A stretch of DNA of 64,000 nt from Varroa destructor (taxonomy: Eukaryota > Arthropoda > Arachnida > Mesostigmata > Varroidae), in contig NW_019211455.1 of assembly GCF_002443255.2 (NCBI RefSeq), positions 4,012,597 through 4,076,596 of the forward strand, read 5' to 3'. Shown piece by piece: positions 35,295 to 47,065 of this stretch (position 1 is the first letter of the stretch; the number at the start of each line of letters is the position of its first letter). A program made the translations under genes and the position numbers. The notes below the pieces were generated by a model that was not told where the DNA came from, did no database searches, and saw nothing but the letters and a program-made list of their open reading frames with translations.

Positions 35295-36231
35295 ACGCAG
35301 GCCAGAACTCTCGTCGAAAGGATAACGTGCGCTAAACATCCGCTGTGTCACTAGTAGGGCCTCGAATCACAGGGGAATGATCTGATCTTACTAAAAATGT
35401 TGTTCTTCCAAGCATATAGATAGCACGCATTTTTGTTGTATCATATATAGATACACAGCGTAATTTCGTGTCAAGCGCTTTACTAGCTTTTCAAAGCGCA
35501 CCCCTGTTCTTTGTGGCAAGAAATGTACGTACACAATTAGCAAGAAACGATATAAAGAGCCCCATTTGTATGTGACTATGAATGAAAGCGTCAGACTGGG
35601 TGAACAGAGTGAATGACGGCCAGAAAAGGACAATGTAAATGTGTTCTGATTAAAAACAATGAAAGTTGTCACTGCCGTTTAGGTCTGAGCTTTGCGTTTT
35701 TGTCTCCTCCCAACAACTGTATCTGGTCCGTTTGTCTGTCGGTGCAAATGACGCCATACAATGGTCATCTCATTTGCACCCATCATCTGCATGAACAGCA
35801 TCTACAGTAGAACTATATCATCCACCGATAGCATGGTTATTAAGAAGCACACGCCGCCTGGCTTGTAATTGTCGTGGCAAATACTCATCAAATATTAGAT
35901 TGTGCATTGAACACTTATCCGGCTTTATGGTCTTCGTCCTGCGTAAGAACGAAGATCCTATTTAATCAACTCTTCAAATCGATCAAATAAACGAAGATCA
36001 ACTAATAACTTCGAAAATTCAAAACCTAAATGATGAATATTAGGGCGGCTAACAATAGTCAACTGGATGCCACTCCCCCAGAACGTCGTGGGCACTGTTC
36101 GCGTCGTGTAAGTGAGAGCGCTGATGCTGTCGCAAGCAAAACTCCAAATTAAAACGTTTATCCATTGTGTTTATGTCCTGTAAATGGAAAGCTGTTCAGG
36201 ATATTAGTATTCTAGAAATCTAGTACTTTTA
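35295..36231. other. Unique sequence without recognisable gene
   Basis: Minus frame 35391-35672 and plus frame 35613-35810 are short and unrecognised. The word ACGAAGATC recurs within 60 bases at about 35950 and 35990. Confidence 0.65.
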
Positions 36232-36302
36232 AAAATAATCACTATATATATCTCTATATGTATATATATACAGTGATTATTTTGACATATATATATATAT
36301 AT
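36232..36302. repeat. Snap-back inverted repeat with TA core
   Basis: AAAATAATCACT (36232-36243) is exactly complemented at 36272-36283. After one mismatch the pairing continues for about seven TA steps toward a small loop. A (TA)n run follows at 36287-36302. AT-rich MITE-like palindromes look similar, but no flanking target duplication was found. Confidence 0.9.
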
Positions 36303-39300
36303 GACACCAAAAGGCTTAGAAGTTGATTAAAAAATCTGATTCGACCTCGGTTGCCCATTGCAGAACGCTGAGACCCAATACAAGATAGTTCGAAATAAAA
36401 GTTGATACAGAATGCATTACTCTACGCAGTTTGCTGACGGGCAAAAGTGAGTCCGATTTGCATAATTCGATTTAAGCTTGATCTGGCGATGTTAGTGCCA
36501 TGTCAGAACTATGTACGGTAGTCAGAAAAAATCAGGAAGCTGCGTTGTTGCCGATGCAAATAGTAGTAACATCACTGGAAACAATGAGTTGAGACGAGGT
36601 GTGATGCTGTTGGCTGTGAAGATGAAGTCTTAGCCTCAGCCGCATCGAACACAACAGCTAAAGGCAAAACAGAGATGAAGAAAATACAAGGACCGAGCAC
36701 AGCCTTCAGAACAACTTTAACTGTCCTCATAGCTTTTGTATTGACCCTGTTTGTCTCAGGCCTTTTGACGGATTAAAACAGATCACATCCGCCTGCGTTT
36801 TTCATCCCTGATGACTAAAGCTTTGACGGCTAAAGATCTACCGCTGATTGCGACCTATTGCTTCAGTCATGGCCGCAGATGATCGAAGTCGGGGAAGATC
36901 TCAACAGAAAATAGGGGTCTACCTAACACGTGTTTGAGGGACTGACTATAGGTGGCTCGATAGAAAATGGCCATAGTTATTGATTGCCATCGCTTGTAGA
37001 CCCCTACGAAGCCAAAAGATGCCATACGTAACAAATCAGATTCCTTGCCTTACAATATCTCGATTTTATGCATACTATATATTATATACGTTGTAAGGTG
37101 CATATAAGATTGGTGTTCGTCTATGGCAGCGACCAATCTTTACTATGCCATTCGCAAACAACAGGTCAGTTACTGTTACTTTAAGTCTCCTCATTAAGTA
37201 TTGGTTGTCTGGACTATATTTCTTTAGGTTAGTGCTTCTTAACTTGAATCTATCGAGAATATTACAGGTAGTCATGTCTGACACATAAATAAGGATAACA
37301 AATTTGTAGCGTCTATAGTGAAACTATGAGAACAGCGTAGCAGTTTGTCAATGTACTTATTTTTACATGATTCACAATATGTCTATCAGGTGGAGAACGC
37401 CAGTCGATTTCTAACAGATATGAAAGAAAGAGAAGTTCGTTTCATGTATCGGTTTTACTATCGGATAAGAAAAGAGTGGCTAAGGTTTGGTTGGCTTGCT
37501 CTGTTCTAGACAAACAACATAGGCCGTTAGCGCATGCACAAGTTCTGCGGCAGGCCCTATGTCTGCAGCCGTTTTCAGCGCGACTGTGATTATCATTACG
37601 GCGTCTGGCACTAGAGGTCCTTAATTCCATTAATTTCTTTTTGCCGGAGGTAGAGTTTTCGTATGTTGTTATTTTTTAGTTGTTGAATCGCCACAACAAG
37701 TCCCAGTTCTTAGAGGGACTTGAGCTCATCTTACCAGCTCTATCCGTGTCATACGTCCACAAAACAGTATTCGCAGAGACAGTCAGAAGCTATATTTGTT
37801 TGTGACGACAGCCTGGCAAGTTGACATTCGGCGGGCAGCAGTTCGGCGAGAGTTTGTGACCATATTGATGCCGCCTCCGAAAAGAGGAAAAGCTTTTCGA
37901 GTCTGCTCAAGGCACTATAAAGCTTTCGTTATTAGCTTCTCTAATGATAAAGGACAAAAAAAGGGATTAAGACAGCCTTCAGTACTGCCAGGCAACGATG
38001 AGCAATTCGAAGCCGATAGATATAGGCCAAGTGTCCCGATATCTGTTAAAAAACAAACACAGTATTGAGATACTCTTGAGGCACAAAGGTTAAACAGCTC
38101 TTGCTACATCAGCGGCGACCGTGGAAGCAACACATGCTAAAATTCGAAGAATAGTTGAAATTGGTGCAGGGAATGGGTTAAAAAGTCTCCATGCTTGTTA
38201 TTTGTCCACAGTGGCATCAAGGGTATACTAGGACATACGGATGACAAATTATTCGAGCCAAAAGAAATGATATTATTGCGACGTATGCGACTACTACTAT
38301 GGATGCCCAATTCATCAGTTACAATCAATACATCGATAATTTCAGCCTGGGTCTATAGCTGCGACAAACTTGTATATTTAAAATGTGCCTATGTACGAAA
38401 TCTTTTAGATATTATAAGTTACTAATTATTCACAGTGTTATAGTTTTATGATAATCTACGTTTATATTGATAAATGCGTTCGTGTCATCAAGGATTAGGG
38501 ACAGGGTCACTAAATGAATATGATTTATTTCAGTCAAGTCCACATGTATGTTTACAGGGTTGAATAAATGTACGAATACCAGTTAGGTTAACCATCATTT
38601 TTATTCGAAGTTACCGTTGAAACTGCTTCCACCTTTAACGATCGTTTTTTGCTTGACGAAACCACGTAAAAAACTGGCCCATCCATTGTTGCTCCTGGGT
38701 CCGGCACTTGGCTTCAAGACAACAATCAAATCCAAGAATGAATAAACAAAGATAACTTCAGACTATAAAGTTTTTCGTTGGAACGGAAGTTCGTGTTCTG
38801 ATCTGCAAATTTTCCAGCATGTCTACAATGTGTCGAAAGCAGGCTAAACCGACAACGCCTTAGGGCACGCAATCCCAGTTTTAATATGCCACGTTTTTCT
38901 TCGCTCTGTTCTGCTTTGCTGTATTACGTTACGTTTAGCGCAGAAAGACAGCACGTGTGACTAAACCACTGCAGTATCAAGAAGCGTGCCAAAACCATTT
39001 GGAGTCACCTTGGCAACAATTTACCAACGACAATGTCGTGAGGAGAATCAGGTTACCCCTGTTCGTTCGATCTGGCAGTTCAACCAGCAATGAGCAATTA
39101 AACATAGATTGATACATTTTTTGAACTAAAGTGTTCGGCCTATTTTAAACAACAGGCTTACATAGGAAAATCAAATCGAACCGCGATATGTGCTGAGCGA
39201 GGTGCTTATTGTCCTATAGGTATTCTGTATGACAGTAGAATTAGAATTCCAATCGGGTGATGCTGGGGTGTCCATGATAAAAGTGAGGAAATTCGAAATC

Positions 39301-40344
39301 TGGCGCCTTTTTTTTTGGTAAAATTTGCTTATAAAGCAGTTTTCACACGTGGTATCTATCCGCTATCACGGTCCTTTATTCTCGAAGCAAGTTGAAGAGG
39401 AAGGTTTATCTGACGCGCCTGAGCACATGCCTGTTATGATTTAATTCAGTTGATATTGCTTGAGAACGAGTGAGCAAATGATGCCACCACTGGGCGCAGA
39501 TGATTCAACTTGATCTGCTTTAGCCTAGGGGAAACCACTGAAGTTAGATGATGGCGGGCCAAAAAATAGCCTCTGGTGTCCACTTTAATTGGCCATACCA
39601 TTTGTACGAAAGAACTGTCGAACGACACCCAGCAGGAAGTCGAACGAGGCCTTCGAAGGTACAAAGAACACGAGAAGGGAGGTCATGATATTGGGTAATG
39701 TAGTTCACCGATGAAGTTGCTTGTAACAGGCGGCGCCCAAACATCGGTGCGCGCTGCTGGCACTCGGTCAAAAATAACTTGAGTGCAACGTTGAAGCGAT
39801 GGTAAACTAGCTCAACAGCTCCGGTCATCTCACGCCCCAAACCCAAAAAATATATTCGCCTCGTAAGGGCGCCCGCTAAGCCACTAAAACTTAGCAATTC
39901 ACTTAGTTGCAGCGTCACGGACATTTTGTGTGATCACTAGTTCGACAATTGACAGCAATGGTTGGCGATGCTAGAATATCTACTGTAAATGGTAGGTATA
40001 CGACGGACATATCAGCAAAGGCAGCAACAGAGAATCATCTCCAACAAGTATAACTATTTAATGAAGATTTTTTCAACAACACTGCACAATAAGTATGCAT
40101 TGTATGTATCAAATGCTTAGCAAATGATCGCTTACAGAGTAAACTGGGGCTACATTTCCAGGGTGCTCTTCATCGGCGTACATAGTCGAGAACACTCGAA
40201 AGCAATGATAGCGGCTGACTAAAATGGCCCGTTTAGAATATTGCGATTCACCGAGATACCTATATTCTTTCAACGGCTACAGGTTACCATGTATATGTAA
40301 TCGTATGAATACCTAACGAATACGTCGAAGCCACTTGAAAAACC
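36303..40344. other. Unique sequence without a supported gene
   Basis: A 126-codon minus frame (39544-39924) of balanced composition overlaps another minus frame in a different phase at its 3' end. No domain recognised in either. A plus frame at 37796-38068 is basic and unrecognised. The hairpin at 37100-37147 is listed separately. Confidence 0.6.
37100..37147. other. Precursor-like imperfect hairpin
   Basis: AAGATTGGT (37106-37114) pairs perfectly with ACCAATCTT (37132-37140) around a 17-nt loop. Beyond a short bulge GCATA pairs with TATGC, and weaker pairing of TTGT with ACAA may extend outwards. The total of about 60-75 nt and ~22-nt arms resemble a microRNA precursor. The arms match no microRNA I remember. 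This is a fold, not a proven transcript. Confidence 0.35.
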
Positions 40345-40366
40345 CTGCTGCTGCTGCTGCTGTTGC

Positions 40367-40401
<35 letters not shown>

Positions 40402-40404
40402 TTG

Positions 40405-40456
<52 letters not shown>

Positions 40457-40509
40457 TGTTGCTGCTGCTGCTGCTGTTGCTGTTGCTGCTGCTGCTGCTG
40501 CTGCTGTTG
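40345..40509 (+). repeat. 55-triplet CTG/TTG (opa-type) array
   Basis: Longest repeat in the window: 165 bases, 45 CTG and 10 TTG, with no other substitution or phase change. TTG-CTG-TTG trios recur, suggesting internal duplication. On the minus strand it reads 55 Gln. That phase is bounded by a TGA three codons before the run and, after the run, by about 26 further codons (starting GFSSGFDVF) to a TGA. Without a spliced start there is no evident protein. The Ser/Asn, Ala/Thr and Ala/Val frames over it are shadows. Confidence 0.98.
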
Positions 40510-41882
40510 CTCGTGTCATGACATAGCGTCACGAGCGGTTAGAGACATGAAATAACAGCGCATTTTATCAAGGATTTTTTCTCGCTGGGGGGTCGTTTTT
40601 ACCCCGTCCGAAAGTCACCTAAAACAGTGCTACCGTTCGTCAGGGAGGCCGCCGATGACGACTCTACTGATAGAGAAGAGGTGAAAATCACTCGATTTCA
40701 TTCGGAATGGATAGATAGACTGTGTAGGTAGCCAGCCTAAAGCAGACACTGTCGAAGAGAGATATCAGTCGATGCCCAAATAACCGATGTACGAGCCAAC
40801 TCAGCACTACGCCTGTGTGTGTGTGTGTGGCATGTTGCATGTACTGTTTCTTGTATCTATTATCGCTGCTGAATACACAGACTCACAAATGGTTGACGCA
40901 TCAACTTTGCCTTTTAAGTTCTCAAGGGTTTCTGTTTGTCTTCGTATTTAGTTAAGTTTAAAGGGGGCGACAAATTTAAACACGGATAAATCTGCCTCAT
41001 AGATAATACAATATATAGAATATAAACATTTTGATAGCACTCTGAAATTTTAAGGATTTGTTTTTCGTCTCTGATGAGCGAAAACACTTTCGTTACTAAT
41101 ATTGCTTCCGAAATAAAAACTACACCACAAATACACTATAAATACACAAATTTCATGCAGTTTCGGCTAAAACTCACTATGCTTGAAGGGCATAGTTACA
41201 ATGCAATGAATCCGTTAAGAAATGAAGCTCTTCGATCGTTTAGAGCGCTCACGTCTAAATGATGTTTTTTAGAAGATAGTGTTTATCATAAACAGAAATG
41301 ACTTGACCAGTTAAAGTAAACGCTCATGTACTTGTGATACGACGCCTTCAGGCGTTTGAAGTTCGTTGTGACCTTGTCGGCCGTGATGAGGCCCTGCTAG
41401 CATAGTTTTCTGGATATGCGATTAGAACCCTTCAACTTGTCCAGTGTCCATCTCGACAATGTCTCCCAAATGGTCCTCATGGTAATTTTTGCGAAATCGT
41501 ATAATTTTGCCATTTCGTACTCATCAGTGCACGATCATGTCTCCTCTAGCTTGGTGGCTAGTCAGCTATAAGCACCTAGCCGACCGCTCGTAATTGATCA
41601 ATGCACAAAACGACAAAAACAAAGAAAGTGCAGGGTTCGTACACGTCGGCATAAGTATCACCAAAGCGTTTGTACAAATCCATTCTGGCTGGAATGTCAG
41701 CTTAACATAGTAGAAGTACTTTTCGTACCAGGTACGCATTTATAGTGCGATAAGGCACACTACTAACCTGATCATACTCTCGTTAGCGAGCTTCGAAAGC
41801 AAACCGTGTAAACGTCGTCGTGGGCAGCGCCATTGTTGTTGCAGCTTCTTATAGTGATTCCTGTGCGAATGTACATCATCAC
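40510..41882. other. Unique sequence with one (TG)8
   Basis: (TG)8 at 40814-40829. On the minus strand, 41321-41516 reads a Lys/Leu/Thr-rich, protein-like stretch broken by one TAG. An exact small hairpin ACGCCT-TC-AGGCGT is at about 41342-41355. No gene assigned. Confidence 0.6.
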
Positions 41883-41924
41883 TGAAAAAAGAAGGGGAGG
41901 AGGAGAAGGTGGTGGGGGGGGGGG
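41883..41924 (+). repeat. Purine tract ending in an 11-G run
   Basis: About 42 bases almost free of pyrimidines (two T), rising from A-rich to GGAGGAGG and then eleven consecutive G at 41914-41924. It could adopt triplex or quadruplex forms. Opposite-strand Pro/Ser frames are its shadows. Confidence 0.9.
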
Positions 41925-44317
41925 TACGTGTCTTTCGATCGTAGCGTCTCCAGGCGCATGTGAACGAGCCAGCGGCAACAACGGAGAGCGATGAAATGAT
42001 CACGAAAAGTGGCTTCAAGGGCCACTCGAGAGTGACTTTTGTTTTTTAACTCTTGAACATGGACACGGCTGCTGATGTGGCTCGAAACATGGAAGGAAAG
42101 ACAGCTGAAAGATGGCACCACAACTAGAGCAGTATCTATAGGTGGGAGGCGATCCCGTCGATCTATTGCCATGACAACTACTATTGCTCTCAATATAATT
42201 CGATAGCCACTAAATCTCGAAACAATCATCACCACTCTTAGTAGATGTTAGCCCTATCAAGTACTTTCCAGCTAGTTTGGTCCAAATATCATTAATCGAC
42301 TTGACTGGCATATATAACCTTCAATCATTCGCGTACGCCGAGCTTTTTGTTTGCTGACGGTATCGCCCTGCTTGACAAAGGGAATCGTACACACAAAAAC
42401 ACTTTGGAAACAAAAAAAATAAGTGCGATTAACTAAAGAAACACTAGCTACAAGGCGCCTGCAGCCCAGCGGCGCAAACGGACCCTCCTTAATGTTATGG
42501 ATTATTGAAGGAAGGCCGGTCTCAGTTTCTGCACAGCATCCATCATTAGCGTGATACGTCTGTTTCTGAACGTGTCTTACTACCTCACTGTTAAGTCATC
42601 GACTCAAGATCGCTTTCATTCTGTAGACTGGGTGCGTAACATACGATTACGTGAAACTGTGTCCTTCTAAAGGTCCGCCTTGGAGGAAGTGGAATCGAAC
42701 TGCTAAAAACATTGATTGGATAAGATAACACACAGTTGAATATCGTTATTATGATGATACTGTCGCATTCGGTGTTTGAAAGCCGTTTCTTATTTCGCTG
42801 TCCGTTGGTAATCCGGTTCTCCGCAGTCAGTTATTTTATGAGTCGATAGTCTAGATGAAAGAGCAGGACATGGTTGATGCAATTTGTCCTAACTGGTGAA
42901 TAGGACGCTATACTACTGACCTTGGACTCAACATTTATCGGAAGGCATTTATAACGAGCGACTTAATCAGTCTAATGAAAGCGAACAACCTCAAAAAGGC
43001 AACAGGTTAGGCTTGAAACGCGGCTTTTTTTCCCGTTGGTTAGCAGTTGCTGAAACGTTGTCTGTTGCCAACGGACTACTCCAAGCGGTTCATAGTGACC
43101 GTCGGGCCTAGGCACCATGAACTGTTTTGCAAATATTCCTTTTTACCTAATTAATGATTAGCTGGAATAAAAATTGTTATTACTCTGTGTCATTTTTATT
43201 GTATTCGTACTCTAGCGCTCGAGTCGTCTGCAGCTGATGCGCACAAATTAAGATTTTCTGCAGGCAGCTTATTGCACTTCAGCCGAGGGTCAGAAATTGT
43301 CGATTTGAGAAATTCTCTATAGCCGTGTATGTAACTAGCAATAACAGTAAGAAAAGACAAGAATATCAAAAATATCAGCGGCAATCATTTATGACGGCCA
43401 TTAGTTTGGCTCTAAATGGCTTTCTCAATGCATCCTGATCATGGCGGATATTTCGGTATCTTGAAGACGAGGAAAAGGACGAAGGCAGATTGAAAATCAC
43501 GGGCTGTACAATTTGTGACACGACCGTCACACAAGGGATCGATGGCCGGCCGATGGAACAAAAGCCCAAACTCACGTTTCGGGCCATATCAGCCGTTTCA
43601 AAAAAAATGGGAAATGACCTTCGTCTTTATTTATCTCCTTGATATAATGATGGTGATGATGTCAATATGAGATTCGGCCTGGACGCTGACGCTGCCGCCG
43701 CCGCCGCTCTTATAATTCGCTGTTTTCGATAGAATAACAAAGGCTTCTCGCATTCTGTTTAGGGATATATACTGATATGATTCCTTTTTCCTATCAGTAA
43801 CAACAACAATAATGGGCGGTTCCTCAGGTAGGAGATACGGTCAACCAAATATCTCCGGATGCGTCGTCGCATTATTCAGTCGGGAGCGTATGATTTGTTG
43901 GTAATGGCTCAATTTAGCGGTTGATCTTAGCGGTCTAGCGTACGCATATTCAAACTAAAACGATATGAAGGGTAATTTCGGTGAGCGAGTAGTAAATACA
44001 TAGTTATATTTGGTATAAAACGTTCCAAAGTCTAAAATGCAGTACCGTGCTTTTTAGGCGTACCACACGATCGACCGAAAGAAATTGTAGTGCATATAAT
44101 TAACGGACCTCGTGGTGCATTGATATATATTTTCAGCATTATGAAGCACCGTAATACATGTATGGTTTACATTTGTTTGCACAAGGATTACAAGCCATAA
44201 GTCACTTCGTGTAATACAAACACTTCTCCCAGTTTGTGGCGTATCTTATTGCAGATCAAAAAAAACGATCGATTGCAGTGTGAAGGAGGCGCCTATACCC
44301 CTCAGGACGTGCAATAC
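41925..44317. other. Unique sequence without recognisable gene
   Basis: Imperfect hairpin at about 42481-42523 (GACC...CTCCTTAAT against ATTGAAGGAAGG...GGTC). Short (GCC)n near 43690. Minus frame 41879-42235 has no recognised domain. Confidence 0.6.
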
Positions 44318-44337
44318 AAAAAAAAAAAAAAAAAAAA
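44318..44337 (+). repeat. 20-A homopolymer
   Basis: Twenty A in a row. It could be the tail of an old retroposed transcript, but the upstream 300 bases show no recognisable SINE or LINE and no target duplication was found. Confidence 0.95.
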
Positions 44338-46153
44338 GCGGCGCTTCTGACCGTATAACCAAAATGCGTACGAACAAAAAAAATTCTGTATTACTCTCTG
44401 TGCGGACAAGTTGTGCATATCGTACACCCTCATATCGTTACCCAAACACTTGATTGACGCGTTGACAACACCCAGCGATCTGTAATCAGGTCCCCTCGCC
44501 GAATCCCGCACGAACTATGCAGATAACAAATAAGCTTTGTGCTGCTGTTATGACAGTTTGTCTGGCGGCAATTTTGAAGCCAATTTCGAACTAATGCCAG
44601 TCGCTACAACCCTTGCCGAGGTGACAGAGGCAGTCAGGCGTTGGGAGGGTAAGTGTCAAAGCAGAAGGTAAAAAAAAAAGCACAATATGAGAAGCTAGAG
44701 GCCGAGATATACCCATCGAGTGGGCAACTAACCCGCATAGTGTTATTTTTGTTCACGCCGATGACGACAGTGACGGTAAGACCGCTACATTTGTCCGAAC
44801 CAAATTCGTGTTCGTGTCACGAGCTCTTTTTGAGTCCAGCTTTGATGATGGCCCCGAAACGCGAAGACGAAATGCCCAATCAAACGGACATCGCCGCCGC
44901 CGCCGCCACGAGTGCTCGTATAATTACAATCATAATAATTGTAATCTAATTGCTTTCGATACCTTCTAGGTATATAGTGTACTGTAATGTGAAAAAAGGT
45001 CGACGAAGGAATGTGCTCATTTGCCCTTTATTATTATCTATAAAGGATCAGTTAAATTTTACCGCGTGATCGTCTACGTGCTACTAATAGCTATAATTTC
45101 CCCCCTTTTTTTTTTTTTCTTTTCATGCTGTTACTGTTCATATGGCCGTTGAAATATCTATCGGTGTACATATCATACGATTGGAAGCGATTGTTTTAGG
45201 CAGGCCTATCACAGACCACTTATGTCAAATCGGTTGATTCTCGCTTTGACCCAAACTGTCGCCTCGTGTCGTGATTAGCTTTCAAAATGGTTGTTCCGCA
45301 GTTCGCCCGCGTGTTTGCCCGCCTCATGCGAATGCTCTTATAATAACAATTACAATATAGATACGAAAAATAGCAGTGTTTCCTCAGTACCTTGTCCAAT
45401 ACCTCCCAGTCCTTGCTCACACGTCATATCCAAGCATAGCAAATGTCACTTAAGCAGTATACGTAGAAATAAGTTAGCTCGTGTAGAAAAATATATGCCA
45501 TATACAAAGGGCTACCACTGCGGAAAGAGATTCTTGCACGGCGCCCATCGATTTGCCAAGCGGCTGTCCTGCGGTTCAGACCCTGTACTATTCGTATATG
45601 GGTCAGCTATCATATGTAACATAACTGCCGATCTATGTAACACCGAAGATTCATACATTGCGAACTCGTAACTATTACGGTGAATTACAGTCTGGAGCTG
45701 AACTCCGTATCATTTAGTGTGGCACTTCGAAAAGCTCTATCTAAGAAAGGCACACCGTTGTGATCTCTTGTTGTTGTTGCCCGCCGCCGGCGCCGCCGCT
45801 AATACTGCCCTCGAACTCAGGGTTCTGCCGTCTTTTGTCAGATGCGTGGCGCACAGTAGCTCGTGTAGCAATGGCGATAAGAAAGCCCGGTGGCATTCTC
45901 ACGTGTATATATATTGCTTCATCGCTGCGGTACAAAATATGACGAGGCCGCATTTTTAAGATAGTGTCACAGCCAATTAGGGGAAATAAATTAACCCGAC
46001 AGCTGCTGCGTGCTTTTTCCTCGCTTTCTTCCTGCAGTAAACGTCCAGTTTTGAACTACTGCCATCTCCCTGATCGGCTCAATCCTCCTGAAACGCTCTA
46101 AGGCCCTGAACAGCCAGAGACAGCGAAACGTGCCCCGTCGAGTGAACCTGATC
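44338..46153. other. Mostly unique sequence; small repeats
   Basis: (GCC)5 at about 44892-44908, then an 8-bp hairpin ATTACAAT / ATTGTAAT near 44924-44946. An oligopyrimidine run with 13 T is at about 45097-45124. The frames at 45717-45959 (both strands) contain Gly/Gln or Leu/Ala runs from a GCC/GTT-rich patch and are not called. Confidence 0.6.
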
Positions 46154-46194
46154 TACGCTAGTCTGGTAAATAACCTAAGAAATCATCTAGCGTA
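46154..46194. repeat. 8-bp inverted repeat next to the 46199 hairpin
   Basis: TACGCTAG (46154-46161) is exactly complemented at 46187-46194, closing a 25-nt loop. It ends four bases before the larger hairpin begins. Confidence 0.8.
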
Positions 46195-46198
46195 TCGA

Positions 46199-46248
46199 AA
46201 GACTGTAAAACGCTGGAAAATGACTATTTTCCAGCGTTTTATAGTCTT
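46199..46248. repeat. 22-bp snap-back inverted repeat, 6-nt loop
   Basis: Arms 46199-46220 and 46227-46248 pair over 22 positions with a single G-T wobble (46205/46242). The core is CGCTGGAAAA / TTTTCCAGCG and the loop TGACTA. The near-identity of the arms implies recent origin or maintenance. The words TATAG and TTTTATAG repeat just downstream. Confidence 0.96.
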
Positions 46249-46827
46249 ATAGTTTTATAGCGTGCAGACACTTTGATAAGCACTTGCTAAAGCTGGAGCC
46301 TAGACGGAAACCGCACAAGACTAGGACGTACTGACAGACTCAATAACACGTGTCCTGCAGCAGTAGTAGCTGAAAAATCGTTCCTGGACACATGTTACAC
46401 ATAGCATTAGGTCGCATAGTACAACAATTACGTGGCTATAACTTTGACAGTTCTCACAAACTTACCCCCTGCTATGCCGCTTTCAACTCTCTCGCCGCCA
46501 GTCGAAAATGTCCCGATTGTTCAATCAAAAAACGACGACGACGACTAATGCCAATGAGTTTTTCTTTATTCTTTGCTATTATTGTTTTGATTGATGTTGC
46601 AGCAGTTGCTGATAGTGGCGATGGTACGGCTCAAAAAGAATGGTACAAGTCCTCCAAGGATAGCTGAAACAGTGTGAACTGTTTAAATCGTCGGTCACAC
46701 GGGAGCTTGGTGCAGGTTTATTTTAGTATATGTAAATCAAAATATTCCGCTGGATAGATGTGAACAGATCATCATCTGTTTTAGCGGCAGTCAAGCAGGT
46801 AGACAGGGGTGTCCGAAACGCGATGAT
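46249..46827. other. Unique sequence without recognisable gene
   Basis: A plus frame at 46392-46667 is unrecognised. A small perfect hairpin AACAGAT-CATC-ATCTGTT is at 46763-46780. Confidence 0.65.
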
Positions 46828-46887
46828 GGTGGGGGAGGAGTGGATAGGGGACAAGGAGGACGGGGAGGAGGAGGAGGAGGGGGGATG
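46828..46887 (+). repeat. G-rich purine tract with (GGA)n
   Basis: About 60 bases nearly pyrimidine-free, containing G-runs of five, four, four and six and five GGA repeats. GGA tandem repeats are known to form parallel quadruplexes. Whether this one does is inference. Confidence 0.85.
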
Positions 46888-46924
46888 GCTAAAGCAACAT
46901 TAGCCAACGTCTGGTGCCGACCGT

Positions 46925-46942
46925 CAGCAGCAGCAGCAGCAG
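46925..46942 (+). repeat. (CAG)6 microsatellite
   Basis: Six pure CAG units shortly after the purine tract. Confidence 0.96.
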
Positions 46943-47065
46943 CTCGTTATCGAGGCGACAACGATACAGCAGTTACATAGGTAGTGTTAGTGATGCCTGT
47001 CCCCTTTATAGTCGACACTTGCCTCCATGGCGATGTTTTTGATATGAAAACGATGAAGTGACGAA

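Noticed and set aside
40284..40532. Ser/Asn and Ala/Thr/Val ORFs over the 55-triplet array
   Set aside because: Pure repeat translations with almost no non-repeat sequence.
41072..41088. CTGATGAGCGAAAAC, reminiscent of a hammerhead ribozyme core
   Set aside because: Stem II would have no loop and stem I no length; a functional three-helix core cannot be formed.
44318..44337. Retroposon poly-A tail
   Set aside because: No recognisable SINE/LINE body upstream and no target-site duplication, so only the homopolymer is reported.
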